A stretch of 22,721 nt of DNA from an uncultured Clostridium sp. (GTDB lineage Bacteria > Bacillota > Clostridia > Lachnospirales > Lachnospiraceae). The DNA is taken from assembly GCA_902496665.1 (NCBI GenBank), contig CABVBU010000042.1:1-22721 (forward strand), written 5' to 3'. Positions 7,066 through 15,680 of the stretch are shown here, one piece after another; the stretch's first letter is position 1; each line of letters begins with the position of its first letter. Made by a program: the position numbers and the translations under genes. Under the pieces are notes generated by a model that did no database searches, was not told the origin of the DNA, and worked only from the letters and a program-made list of their open reading frames with translations.

Positions 7066-8037
7066 ATGAAGAAGAACATCGTTTTAGCTATGACAACAGC
7101 AGCGGTCATTGCTGCTCTTACAGGATGCGGAAGCTCCAAGACCACTGAGACAACGGCAGCAGCAACAACGGCAGCTGAGACAACAACAGCCGACGCGACA
7201 ACAGCGGCTGAATCAAAGGAAGCAGATAAGACAGAGGCAGCAGCCGCAGCGGAAGGTTCCTTAAAGGCACTTGAGAATGTAGATCCGAATGGTCATCTCG
7301 GAAAAGTTCTTGCGGCAGGAAAGATCACAATGGGAACATCTCCGGATTTCGCTCCGTGGGAATTCAAGGATGTCAGCAGCGGAACAACCGAGTATGTCGG
7401 TGCCGATGTGGAGCTTGCAAAATACATCGCAAAGAAGCTTGGCGTAGAGCTTGAGATCAAGCCGATGGAGTTCTCCGCGATCCAGCAGGCAGTTACTTCC
7501 GGAAACATTGATATGGGTATCTCCGGCTTCGCTTACACAGATGAGCGTGCGGAGGCTATGGGACTTTCCGAGCGTTACAACGTAAACACGAAGAAAGGTC
7601 AGGGACTTTTAGTTAAGAAGGAGCTTGCTTCCCAGTACAATACAGCAGAATCCTTTGCAGGCAAGAAGGTTGCTACCCAGAACGCAACCTTACAGAACAA
7701 GCTTGCTACAGAGCAGCTTCCGTCTGATGTTCAGATCCAGTTAGTGACAAATGTAACAGACGGTGTTATGATGTTAACAACAGGCAAGGTTGACGCACTT
7801 GCTGTATCCGGTGATAACGGTGAATCCCTTGCAAAGACATATGATGATATCGCAATGGCAGATTTTATGTTTGACTATTCAAGTGAAGGTAACGTTGTTG
7901 CGGTCAAGAAAGGCGATGACGATCTCTTAAATGCGATCAACGAAGTGATCGTTGAAGTTAACGAGAAAGGTCTCTATGAGCAGTGGAGGGAAGAGTCAGT
8001 TGCTCTTGCTGAGAAGCTCGGTATCGAGACAAACTAA
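7066..8037 (+). CDS. Polar amino-acid ABC transporter, substrate-binding lipoprotein
   Basis: This is the extracytoplasmic receptor of a family 3 (polar amino acid) ABC importer. Residues 1-21 form a lipoprotein signal ending in the lipobox LTGC; Cys21 would be lipidated and hold the protein on the membrane. Residues ~22-70 are a low-complexity Thr/Ala/Glu linker, common in Lachnospiraceae binding proteins. The SBP_bac_3 fold follows from about residue 80 (ITMGTSPDFAPWEF, then GADVELAKYIAKKLG, then AVTSGNIDMGISGFAYTDERAE). The TSPDFAPWEF and GFAYTDER segments match ligand-binding positions of glutamine/arginine/histidine receptors, but the exact substrate cannot be read. It leads the operon; a strong hairpin separates it from the permease, which would give excess receptor over membrane complex. 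Confidence 0.93.
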   Translation: MKKNIVLAMTTAAVIAALTGCGSSKTTETTAAATTAAETTTADATTAAESKEADKTEAAAAAEGSLKALENVDPNGHLGKVLAAGKITMGTSPDFAPWEFKDVSSGTTEYVGADVELAKYIAKKLGVELEIKPMEFSAIQQAVTSGNIDMGISGFAYTDERAEAMGLSERYNVNTKKGQGLLVKKELASQYNTAESFAGKKVATQNATLQNKLATEQLPSDVQIQLVTNVTDGVMMLTTGKVDALAVSGDNGESLAKTYDDIAMADFMFDYSSEGNVVAVKKGDDDLLNAINEVIVEVNEKGLYEQWREESVALAEKLGIETN

Positions 8038-8125
8038 TTTCGGAGCAGATCGTTTCGTTCCGTGATGGAAGACCGGCGCAGGCCGGAATCGGTTATCGCT
8101 TCAAGTTACAGAAAATACAGAGCTC

Positions 8126-8158
8126 GGTCTTTCCGGTGAAAATGCCGGAAAGACCTTT
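8126..8158 (+). terminator. Intra-operon hairpin after the binding-protein gene
   Basis: A perfect 11-bp stem, GGTCTTTCCGG (8126-8136) with CCGGAAAGACC (8145-8155), has an 8-nt loop and is followed by TTTGTCTGTTTTC. It lies 40 nt before the permease start. A partial terminator or 3'-end stabiliser here is the usual way to make receptor mRNA more abundant than permease/ATPase mRNA. The interrupted T-run suits partial read-through. Confidence 0.7.
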
Positions 8159-8197
8159 GTCTGTTTTCAAGTTTTATCTACGAAAGGAGTTTTCCAG

Positions 8198-8887
8198 ATG
8201 GAGTTTCTTAACGTCATGTTAAAAGTCTGGATGAAGTACTGGAACTTATTCTTACAGGGTCTTGGAATGACACTGTTTATGGGTCTCCTCACCGTCCTCA
8301 TCAGTACCGTTTTCGGTTCTCTGATGGCACTGATGCGCCGCAGCAACGTGGGCATCGGAAAATTCAAGCCGCTCCGGCTGATCGCTACCGTTTATGTCGA
8401 AATTATCCGCGGTACGCCGATCCTGCTGCAGTTATATTTCTTCTACTTTATGCTGCCGACCTGGCTCCCGTTCTTCAACTTAAGCGAGTTTACATGCGTT
8501 ATGACTGCATGCTGCGTAAACTCTACCGCTTATGTCTGTGAGATCGTCCGCGCAGGTATTCAGGCTGTCGATGTCGGACAGACAGAAGCAGCACGTTCTC
8601 TGGGCTTAAACGCGCGCCAGACCATGATCCATATCGTTCTCCCGCAGGCGGTTAAGAATATTCTTCCGGCGCTCTGCAACGAGTTCGTAGCGATCGTCAA
8701 GGAGACATCTCTGGCATCCACGTTCTTTATCGGAGAGCTTATGACCCAGTTTAAGACTATCAACGGTCTTACATTCCGTGTACTTGAGCCGTTGACCATC
8801 GTTGGTATCATTTACTTCGGCGTGACATTTATCATGTCCAAGCTGATTGCCTTACTGGAGAGGAGGATGAACGCAAGTGAGCGCTAA
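8198..8887 (+). CDS. Polar amino-acid ABC transporter, permease
   Basis: This 229-aa inner-membrane protein belongs to the HisM/GlnP family; the transport channel is normally a dimer of such subunits. Hydrophobic segments are visible near residues 18-42, 60-80, 85-110, 165-185 and 190-215, consistent with about five membrane helices. The EAA loop that docks on the ATPase is clear (TEAARSLGLN, followed by VLPQAVKNILPAL, about residues 128-155). The family opening GLGMTLFMGLLTVLIS and the RGTPILLQLYF segment are also present. AAAGGAG lies 8-9 nt before the ATG. The 3' end overlaps the ATPase gene by 11 nt, so the two are translationally coupled. Only one permease gene is present, so a homodimer is inferred. 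Confidence 0.94.
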   Translation: MEFLNVMLKVWMKYWNLFLQGLGMTLFMGLLTVLISTVFGSLMALMRRSNVGIGKFKPLRLIATVYVEIIRGTPILLQLYFFYFMLPTWLPFFNLSEFTCVMTACCVNSTAYVCEIVRAGIQAVDVGQTEAARSLGLNARQTMIHIVLPQAVKNILPALCNEFVAIVKETSLASTFFIGELMTQFKTINGLTFRVLEPLTIVGIIYFGVTFIMSKLIALLERRMNASER

Positions 8888-9623
8888 TGAGAAAGAACTG
8901 ATCCGTGTAGAAGATCTGCATAAATCCTTCGGCAGTCTTCAGGTATTAAAAGGTGTTACCGAGCATGTCGACCAGGGCGAGGTTGTGTCTGTTATCGGAC
9001 CGTCCGGCGGCGGTAAAAGTACATTTTTACGCTGCTTAAACCTCCTTGAGACGCCGACATCCGGCAAGATCTATTTCGAAGGAACCGACATTACCGATAA
9101 GAATGTGGATATCAACCTTCATCGCCAGAAGATGGGAATGGTATTCCAGCACTTTAATGTATTCAATAATCTTACAGTTGGAAAGAACGTAACGCTTGCC
9201 CCTGTCCTTCTCGGAAAGAAAACCCAGAAGGAAGCTGACGAGATGATGCGGGAGCTTTTAAACCGCGTTGGTCTTGCGGATAAGGAGAACCAGTTCCCGA
9301 AGAAGCTTTCCGGCGGACAGAAACAGCGTCTTGCGATCGTGCGTGCGCTGGCGATGGAACCGGACGTTATGCTTTTTGACGAGCCGACTTCCGCCCTTGA
9401 CCCGGAGATGGTAGGAGAGGTCCTTCATGTTATCAAGGGTCTTGTTAAGACAGGCATGACCACGGTGATCGTTACCCATGAGATGGGATTTGCAAGGGAA
9501 GTTTCCGACCGTGTATTCTTTATGGATGGCGGCGTGATCGCGGAGAAAGGTACTCCGGAAGAGGTCTTCAACCATCCGCAGAACCCGAGAACGCAGGAAT
9601 TTTTAAGCAAGGTATTATACTAA
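8877..9623 (+). CDS. Polar amino-acid ABC transporter, ATP-binding protein
   Basis: This 248-aa cytoplasmic ATPase of the GlnQ/HisP family energises uptake. All motifs are intact: Walker A GPSGGGKST (residues 41-49), a Q-loop in VFQHFNVF, signature LSGGQ (144-148), Walker B VMLFDEP with catalytic Glu169, D-loop SALDP, and the switch His201 in VTHEM. The start is GTG at 8877, set by AGGAGG at 8861-8866 inside the permease gene; no in-frame ATG is near. A hairpin cluster follows the stop and separates it from the amidohydrolase gene. Confidence 0.95.
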   Translation: MSANEKELIRVEDLHKSFGSLQVLKGVTEHVDQGEVVSVIGPSGGGKSTFLRCLNLLETPTSGKIYFEGTDITDKNVDINLHRQKMGMVFQHFNVFNNLTVGKNVTLAPVLLGKKTQKEADEMMRELLNRVGLADKENQFPKKLSGGQKQRLAIVRALAMEPDVMLFDEPTSALDPEMVGEVLHVIKGLVKTGMTTVIVTHEMGFAREVSDRVFFMDGGVIAEKGTPEEVFNHPQNPRTQEFLSKVLY

Positions 9624-9626
9624 TAA

Positions 9627-9706
9627 AAAACAGCGGGAAAAGCTGTTTTAACAGGAGTAATATCCCGCTCAGGCAGACTTTTGGAGTCTTACCTGGCGGG
9701 ATTTTT
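9627..9706 (+). terminator. Double hairpin, terminator or attenuator before amidohydrolase
   Basis: Hairpin 1 pairs AAAACAGC (9627-9634) with GCTGTTTT (9642-9649). Hairpin 2 pairs ATCCCGC (9662-9668) with GCGGGAT (9696-9702), plus inner CAGG/CCTG and AGAC/GTCT pairs, and runs straight into TTTTT (9702-9706). That makes it a strong intrinsic terminator only a few bases before the hydrolase ribosome binding site. AGCGGGA (9632-9638) can instead pair with TCCCGCT (9663-9669), which would break both hairpins. This gives a layout in which read-through into the next gene could be regulated. It resembles no riboswitch I know. Confidence 0.7.
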
Positions 9707-9722
9707 GAAAGGAGAACATGAC

Positions 9723-11186
9723 ATGGCAGCATCCAAACAGACAGCCTTCGATTATATCGACGAGAAATCAGGAGTGATCACTGACGTATCCGATAAGATC
9801 TGGGACTATGCGGAGCTTTCCCTGAGAGAGTACAAATCCGGTGAGCTTTATGCAAAGGTATTAAAAGAAGAAGGATTTACTGTCGAACATCCCTTTGACA
9901 ACATTGAGACTGCATTCCGTGCTTCCTACGGTTCCGGAAAGCCGGTGATCGGAATTCTGGCCGAGTATGACGCCCTGACAGGCCTTTCCCAGGTCGCTGG
10001 ATCCGAGACAAGAAAAGAGCTTGTCGCAGACGGAAACGGCCACGGCTGCGGCCACAACCTTTTAGGCGCAGGCTCCATGGCGGCAGCATTCGCCATCAAG
10101 AAATATCTGGAAGAAAAAGGTGAGGGAAGCGGTAAGGTAATCCTTTACGGCTGTCCTGGTGAGGAAGGTGCCGCTACAAAAGCATTTATGGCAAGAGACG
10201 GCGTGTTCGCGGAGTGCGACGCGGCTCTCACCTGGCATCCGGGGAATGTGAATCAGGTCACTTCCGGTACCTGCAACACCTGTATCCAGACAGAGTATAA
10301 GTTTACCGGTGTTGCCTCCCATGCAGCGGGCGCGCCGGACAAGGGACGTTCTGCCCTCGACGCAGTGGAGCTTATGAATATCGGTGTCCAGTTCTTAAGA
10401 GAGCATATGCCGGACAGCGCGAGGATCCACTACTCCATCACAGATGCCGGTGGAGATTCTCCAAACGTGGTACAGCCGAAGGCACAGGTCCTCTATATGG
10501 TCCGCTCCATCTGGGTAAAGGACGCGCTGGAGCTTCAGGAGAGAGTCGACCGGATCGCTCTTGCGGCATCCATGATGACAGATACAAAGATGGAGAAGAA
10601 GTTTATCGACGGCTGCTCCAATACCGTCCCGAACAAGGTCCTGGAGTCCCTTATGTGGGACAACTTCAACGATCTCGGTGTCTGCCATTACACGGAGGAA
10701 GAATTAAAGTATGCGAAAGCCCTCTACGATTCCGTTGAGATGAAGTCCGACAAGCTTCCGGGAGATGCGACGGAGGACAGCAGCGATATCTACGAATATG
10801 TTGATGAGAAGTCCAAACACGGCACAACACCGATGAATGAGTTCCTTGTCCCGTATCTCTACTATGAGAAACCGAGAATGGGCTCCACGGATGTCGGTGA
10901 CGTGAGCTGGTGCATTCCGACGGCGCAGATCAACACTTCCACATTCCCGGCACAGGCGCCGGGACATTCCTGGCAGAATGTCTCCTGTGGACGGACATCC
11001 ATTGCCCACAAGAATATGCTGTTAGCGGGTAAGGTCATCGCGGCTACCGCGATCGATCTCATGGAGAAGCCGGATGTCTTACAGGCGGCAAAGGACGAGT
11101 TCAACAAGAAGATGAAACGTTATGGCGGCTACACCTGCCCGGTTCCGAAGGGTGCGGTTCCGGTCATTCCGGGTGAGAAGATGTAA
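9723..11186 (+). CDS. AbgB-like M20 family amidohydrolase
   Basis: This 487-aa cytoplasmic metallo-hydrolase is closest, from memory, to the B subunit of p-aminobenzoyl-glutamate hydrolase (M20D group; E. coli AbgB has 481 aa). These enzymes cut amide bonds of N-acylated amino acids or short peptides. Metal-site motifs are visible: HGCGHN (His107, His111), GEEG (Glu147, Glu148) and TWHPG (His172). A dimerisation lid follows (ASHAAGAPDKGRSALDA). The frame opens earlier at a TTG, but ATG 9723 is chosen because AAAGGAGA lies 8-9 nt before it and upstream codons fall inside the terminator hairpin. No AbgA-type partner or AbgT transporter is adjacent. The upstream amino-acid importer may bring in its substrate or share regulation. 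The substrate is not determined. Confidence 0.88.
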   Translation: MAASKQTAFDYIDEKSGVITDVSDKIWDYAELSLREYKSGELYAKVLKEEGFTVEHPFDNIETAFRASYGSGKPVIGILAEYDALTGLSQVAGSETRKELVADGNGHGCGHNLLGAGSMAAAFAIKKYLEEKGEGSGKVILYGCPGEEGAATKAFMARDGVFAECDAALTWHPGNVNQVTSGTCNTCIQTEYKFTGVASHAAGAPDKGRSALDAVELMNIGVQFLREHMPDSARIHYSITDAGGDSPNVVQPKAQVLYMVRSIWVKDALELQERVDRIALAASMMTDTKMEKKFIDGCSNTVPNKVLESLMWDNFNDLGVCHYTEEELKYAKALYDSVEMKSDKLPGDATEDSSDIYEYVDEKSKHGTTPMNEFLVPYLYYEKPRMGSTDVGDVSWCIPTAQINTSTFPAQAPGHSWQNVSCGRTSIAHKNMLLAGKVIAATAIDLMEKPDVLQAAKDEFNKKMKRYGGYTCPVPKGAVPVIPGEKM

Positions 11187-11234
11187 GAGGCGGCATGGCG
11201 GAGTCTCTGTAAGAAAAAGAATAGAATGACTGTA

Positions 11235-11297
11235 AGTCCGGCAGGACAGGGAAAGGCGGAGATACTCTGCAAAAGACCTGGCCTGCCGGGCTGTTTT
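11235..11297 (+). terminator. Terminator after amidohydrolase gene
   Basis: AGTCCGGCAGG (11235-11245) pairs with CCTGCCGGGCT (11282-11292), with one G-T pair, followed by GTTTTGTCT. The 36-nt loop is long, but the 11-bp GC-rich stem and T-run support termination of the importer/hydrolase operon. Confidence 0.65.
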
Positions 11298-11369
11298 GTC
11301 TCAGGGGGAGCCGGACGAAAAAATTTCAGAAATTTTACATATTTTTCAGTAAAAGGACAGGAATCGTGG

Positions 11370-11398
11370 TTCTAAAATGCCTTAAAATATGATATACT
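11370..11398 (+). promoter_or_regulatory. Promoter of the dgt-dnaG-rpoD cluster
   Basis: TATACT (11393-11398), preceded by GA, forms a good -10. A weak -35, TTCTAA (11370-11375), lies exactly 17 bp upstream. It is the only promoter-like sequence in the gap after the amidohydrolase, and would start transcription about 75 nt before the dGTPase gene. Confidence 0.6.
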
Positions 11399-11479
11399 AT
11401 AAAAGTATATTCTTAGGACGGAGAACAAATGTACGCCCGTGGGAATGACGGGCTGCGCCGGAAAGGGAGGCGGTCATGC

Positions 11480-12487
11480 ATGAATATCAGGGAAACAATG
11501 GAACAGTGGGAACGCCAGAACCTAAGTCCTTACGCGTCGTTAAGCAGTGAGACGCTGGGGCGTGACAGGGAGGAGCCGCTCTGCGATATCCGCCCTGCCT
11601 ACCAGCGTGACCGTGACCGGATTCTGCACAGCAAGTCGTTCCGGCGTCTGAAGGATAAGACACAGGTTTTTCTCGCCCCGGAAGGTGACCACTACCGGAC
11701 GAGACTGACCCATACGTTAGAGGTATCCCAGATCGCGAGAACGATCGCAAGGGCACTCCGGATGAATGAGTCCCTGACTGAGGCGATCGCTTTGGGGCAT
11801 GATCTCGGCCACACACCTTTCGGACATGCGGGGGAGTACATATTGAACGAGATCTGCGAGGACGGGTTTGCCCACTATAAGCAGAGTGTCCGTGTGGTGG
11901 AGGTCCTGGAAAAAAAAGGACAGGGGTTAAACCTCACAAAGGAAGTCCGCGACGGAATGCTAAACCACAGAACGTCGGGAAATCCGGCGACTCTTGAGGG
12001 AAAGATCGTGCGGTTCTCCGATAAAATTGCATACATCAATCATGATATCGACGACGCGATCCGCGGAAAGATCATTACTGAGCGGGATATTCCGAGAGAA
12101 TACGCGGATATCCTGGGAGATACCGTAAAGGACCGCCTGAATATCATGATCCACGATATTATCAACAACAGTATGGACAAGCCGTCGATCTTCATGTCCC
12201 CGGATGTGGAGCGGGCCATGCGGGGCCTGAGGGAATGGATGTTTGAACATGTGTACCGGAATCCTGCCGCAAAGGGTGAGGAGGGAAGAGCCCAGCAGCT
12301 GATCGTGACGCTTTATGAGTACTATATGAAGCATGTGGACGAGCTGCCGGAAGAGTACCTGGCGATGATGGAGCTTCGCGGGGAGAAGAGAGCGCGGGTC
12401 GTCTGCGACTATATTGCCGGGATGAGCGATGGATATGCCATCGACCGGTTTGAGGAGTTATTTGTACCGAAGGGCTGGAATGTCTGA
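11480..12487 (+). CDS. dgt: dGTP triphosphohydrolase-like HD protein
   Basis: This 335-aa HD-domain protein of the dGTPase family would hydrolyse dNTPs to deoxynucleoside and triphosphate, tuning dNTP pools. It has the family opening with SFRRLKDKTQVF and the four-residue metal site H...HD...D: His78 in THTLEV, His107-Asp108 in LGHDLGHTPFGH, and an Asp in INHDIDDAI near residue 189. It is the shorter, Gram-positive form of the family. The start at 11480 is supported by GGGAGG about 10 nt upstream; the open frame reaches back to 11429 without a good site. It leads the housekeeping cluster with DNA primase and sigma factor, which links nucleotide supply to replication. Exact nucleotide preference is not known. 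Confidence 0.92.
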   Translation: MNIRETMEQWERQNLSPYASLSSETLGRDREEPLCDIRPAYQRDRDRILHSKSFRRLKDKTQVFLAPEGDHYRTRLTHTLEVSQIARTIARALRMNESLTEAIALGHDLGHTPFGHAGEYILNEICEDGFAHYKQSVRVVEVLEKKGQGLNLTKEVRDGMLNHRTSGNPATLEGKIVRFSDKIAYINHDIDDAIRGKIITERDIPREYADILGDTVKDRLNIMIHDIINNSMDKPSIFMSPDVERAMRGLREWMFEHVYRNPAAKGEEGRAQQLIVTLYEYYMKHVDELPEEYLAMMELRGEKRARVVCDYIAGMSDGYAIDRFEELFVPKGWNV

Positions 12488-12574
12488 GCGACAGATCCGG
12501 CGGACCTGCGAGGTCCCTGAGAGAAAGACGCAGAGCTATTTTGCGGAAAATACATATTGCGGGAGGGATGAAGC

Positions 12575-14341
12575 GTGTATTACCCGGAAGAAGTGATTGA
12601 GGAAGTACGAACAAGAAATGACATTGTGGACATCGTGTCCCAGTATGTAAATCTAAAGAAAAAGGGCGCGAACTATTTCGGACTGTGCCCGTTTCATAAT
12701 GAGAAATCCCCGTCTTTTTCCGTTTCACCGGGAAAGCAGATGTATTACTGCTTTGGCTGCGGAGCAGGCGGAAATGTCATCACCTTTGTGATGGAGTACG
12801 AGAATTATACCTTCGTGGAAGCCGTGAAGATGCTGGCGGACCGGGCGGGAATCGCCCTGCCGGAGGTGGAATACTCAAAGGAGGCGAGAGCTCAGGCAGA
12901 CCTGAAAAATATGCTCCTTGAGATCAACCGTCTCGCGGCGAACTTCTTTTATTATCAGTTAAAGCAGCCGTCGGGAAAGGTCGGATACGACTATTTTAAG
13001 GAGAAACGCCGTCTGACGGATGATACGATCCGCCACTTTGGCCTTGGGTATTCCAGCAAGGTGCCGGACGACCTTTACCGGTATATGAGGTCGAAGGGAT
13101 ACAACGACGATATTTTAAAAGAGACAGGACTCTTCTTTATCGATGAGAGGGGGGCCAGAGATAAATTCTGGAACCGTGTCATGTTCCCGATCTTAGACGT
13201 CAATAACCGTGTCATCGGTTTCGGTGGCCGTGTGATGGGGGACGGGGAGCCGAAATATTTAAACTCCCCGGAGACGAAGATCTTTGATAAGAGCCGGAAT
13301 CTCTACGGACTTAATTTCGCGAGAACGTCCAGAGCGAAATATATGCTGGTCTGTGAAGGATATGTGGACGTGATCGCTATGCATCAGGCAGGATTTACGA
13401 ACGCCGTAGCATCTCTGGGGACCGCGTTTACGTCCCAGCATGCGATGCTTTTAAAGCGCTATACGGATCAGGTAGTCCTGACCTACGACAGCGATGGGGC
13501 GGGGGTGAAGGCGGCGCTCCGCGCGATTCCGATCTTAAAAGAGGTTGGAATGTCCATCAAGGTTTTAAATATGAAGCCCTATAAGGATCCGGACGAGTTT
13601 ATCAAAAATCTCGGAAAAGAGGAATTCCAGAGGCGGATCGATAACGCCATCGGAAGCTTTATGTTCGAGATCTCCGTGATCCGGAGCCAGTACAACATGC
13701 AGGATCCGGAGTCGAAGACAGGGTTTTATAATGCCATCGCGAAAAAGCTTCTGGAATTTCCGGAGAAGCTGGAGCGCGATAATTACACAGAAGCCGTTGC
13801 AAGGGAGTATATGATCCCGGAGACGGATCTCAAAAATCTTGTTAATTCCATGGGCGGCCTCATTGGAGTGACCACAAGGGAGCGGGAGTACGATAAGGAA
13901 CGGACCCGCCAGAAAAAGGAGAAGGAGGACGGGATCCGGAAGTCCCAGAGACTGCTTCTCACCTGGCTCATCGAGCGTCCGCAGCTTTTCGAAAAGATCC
14001 GCGGCATTATCACGCCGGAGGATTTTGACGATGAACTTTACAGAGAAGCGGCATCCATGGTTTTCGATGAATATGAAAAAACAGGCAGCGTGAACCCCGC
14101 GCAGATCCTGAATCATTTCATCGAGGGCGAGGAACAATACAGGGAAGTGGCGGCCTTATTCCACGCGAGTCTCAGCGAGTCCTTAAATAATGAGGAACAG
14201 AGGAGAGCGCTCTCAGAGACCGTCAAAAAGATAAAGAAACACAGTCTGGAGGTAAAAGGAAAAACAGCAGATATCAGAGAGTTGCAGGAAATCATCAGGC
14301 AGCAGTCAGCGCTGGCCGCCCTGAATATCACACTTGACTAA
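12575..14341 (+). CDS. dnaG: DNA primase
   Basis: This 588-aa enzyme makes RNA primers for Okazaki fragments at the replication fork. The N-terminal CHC2 zinc ribbon is complete (Cys38, His41, Cys59, Cys62). The catalytic core shows the TOPRIM acidic residues Glu261 in CEGYVDV and the Asp305/Asp307 pair in DSDGAG, with the RNA-polymerase-basic motif region (FGGRVMGDGEPKYLNSPET) before them. The C-terminal ~150 residues are helical and charged, and correspond to the helicase-binding domain. The start is GTG at 12575, with GGGAGGG 8 nt upstream. It lies 87 nt after dgt and 59 nt before rpoD, the conserved macromolecular-synthesis order of Gram-positive bacteria. Confidence 0.97.
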   Translation: MYYPEEVIEEVRTRNDIVDIVSQYVNLKKKGANYFGLCPFHNEKSPSFSVSPGKQMYYCFGCGAGGNVITFVMEYENYTFVEAVKMLADRAGIALPEVEYSKEARAQADLKNMLLEINRLAANFFYYQLKQPSGKVGYDYFKEKRRLTDDTIRHFGLGYSSKVPDDLYRYMRSKGYNDDILKETGLFFIDERGARDKFWNRVMFPILDVNNRVIGFGGRVMGDGEPKYLNSPETKIFDKSRNLYGLNFARTSRAKYMLVCEGYVDVIAMHQAGFTNAVASLGTAFTSQHAMLLKRYTDQVVLTYDSDGAGVKAALRAIPILKEVGMSIKVLNMKPYKDPDEFIKNLGKEEFQRRIDNAIGSFMFEISVIRSQYNMQDPESKTGFYNAIAKKLLEFPEKLERDNYTEAVAREYMIPETDLKNLVNSMGGLIGVTTREREYDKERTRQKKEKEDGIRKSQRLLLTWLIERPQLFEKIRGIITPEDFDDELYREAASMVFDEYEKTGSVNPAQILNHFIEGEEQYREVAALFHASLSESLNNEEQRRALSETVKKIKKHSLEVKGKTADIRELQEIIRQQSALAALNITLD

Positions 14342-14400
14342 GCGAAGCAGAAGCCAAAAGGCAGACACGAGGAACGTCAGGTGCCGGGAAGGATGGAATT

Positions 14401-15525
14401 ATGGAGGAAAAGACACTTACATTTGAAGAGAAGTTATCAAAACTTCTGGAACTCGCAAAAAGTAAAAAGAACGTTCTTGATGAAAAGGAAGTTCTGGCTG
14501 CCTTTGCGGGGGAAGAACTGACACCCGAGAAGCTGGACCGCATATACGACTTCCTGGATAAAAAACATGTCGACATCTTAAAAATGTCGAACGATGATGA
14601 TATGGATCCGGATCTGTTTTCGGAGGATGAAGATGCAGATCCAGAGAATGAGATTGATGTGGAACATATTGATCTCTCCGTACCGGAGGGGATCGGTGTG
14701 GATGATCCGGTCCGGATGTACTTAAAAGAGATCGGAAAAGTGCCGCTGCTTTCCCCGGACGATGAGATCGAACTGGCAAAGAAGATCGAGCTCGGTGACG
14801 AGGAAGCAAAGAAGAAGCTTGCGGAGTCGAACCTGCGTCTTGTGGTGAGTATCGCGAAGCGGTATGCCGGACGGGGCATGCAGCTGCTCGACCTGATCCA
14901 GGAGGGAAATCTTGGACTCATCAAGGCAGTCGAGAAGTTTGACTACCGGAAAGGCTATAAATTCAGCACCTATGCCACCTGGTGGATCCGTCAGGCGATT
15001 ACCCGCGCCATTGCGGATCAGGCGAGAACGATCCGGATCCCGGTGCACATGGTGGAGACCATCAACCGTCTCGTGCGGACACAGAGACAGTTAGTCCAGA
15101 AGCTTGGCCGTGAGGCAACGCCGGAGGAGCTCGCAAAGGAACTCGATATGCCGGTGGACCGCGTCCGCGATATCATGAAGATCTCTCAGGATCCGGTGTC
15201 CTTAGAGACTCCGATCGGTGAGGAGGAGGACAGCCACCTCGGGGATTTCATTCAGGATGATCACGTGGAGGTTCCGGCAGATGCCGCGACGTACAGACTT
15301 CTTCACGAGCAGCTGATGGAGGTGCTGTCGACGCTCACAGAGAGGGAGCAGAAGGTACTCCGGCTGAGGTTCGGACTGGATGACGGAAGACCGAGGACAT
15401 TGGAAGAGGTCGGACGGCAGTTCAATGTGACGAGGGAGCGGATCCGCCAGATCGAGGCGAAGGCCCTTCGAAAACTGCGTCATCCGAGCAGGAGCAAGAT
15501 CTTAAAAGATTATCTGGATGAATAA
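14401..15525 (+). CDS. rpoD: RNA polymerase primary sigma factor (sigma-A/RpoD)
   Basis: This 374-aa housekeeping sigma factor directs RNA polymerase to the TTGACA/TATAAT-type promoters seen across this window. It has an acidic region 1.1 (residues 1-95), region 1.2 from about 102 (DDPVRMYLKEIG), region 2 with NLRLVVSIAKRY and the -10 recognition helix YATWWIRQAITRAI near 191-204, region 3 (RIPVHMVETINRL), and a region 4.2 helix-turn-helix (LEEVGRQFNVTRERIRQIEA, about 333-352). It is the typical size for a short Gram-positive SigA without the large insertion of E. coli RpoD. GGAAGGA lies about 8 nt before the ATG. Confidence 0.97.
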   Translation: MEEKTLTFEEKLSKLLELAKSKKNVLDEKEVLAAFAGEELTPEKLDRIYDFLDKKHVDILKMSNDDDMDPDLFSEDEDADPENEIDVEHIDLSVPEGIGVDDPVRMYLKEIGKVPLLSPDDEIELAKKIELGDEEAKKKLAESNLRLVVSIAKRYAGRGMQLLDLIQEGNLGLIKAVEKFDYRKGYKFSTYATWWIRQAITRAIADQARTIRIPVHMVETINRLVRTQRQLVQKLGREATPEELAKELDMPVDRVRDIMKISQDPVSLETPIGEEEDSHLGDFIQDDHVEVPADAATYRLLHEQLMEVLSTLTEREQKVLRLRFGLDDGRPRTLEEVGRQFNVTRERIRQIEAKALRKLRHPSRSKILKDYLDE

Positions 15526-15680
15526 AAAGATGTAGGAAGCTGGAAAAGGCCTGTGCAGGAAAAGGCAGTCAGGGATGGTCTGCCTGTGTGCTCCGGGGTG
15601 GAGTTAAACTGCCGGGAAATACAAAAAGGCGGCTGCGAAAACGAAAAGCAGTCGTGTGAAAGAGAAATGGAGAAAACGAT

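Noticed and set aside
9623..9722. Tetrahydrofolate riboswitch before the AbgB-like gene
   Set aside because: The leader is short and lacks the conserved core of that riboswitch as I know it; only alternative hairpins are seen.
14328..14924. Serine/phenylalanine-rich minus-strand frame of 198 aa opposite rpoD
   Set aside because: Low-complexity antisense shadow of the acidic N-terminal region of the sigma factor.
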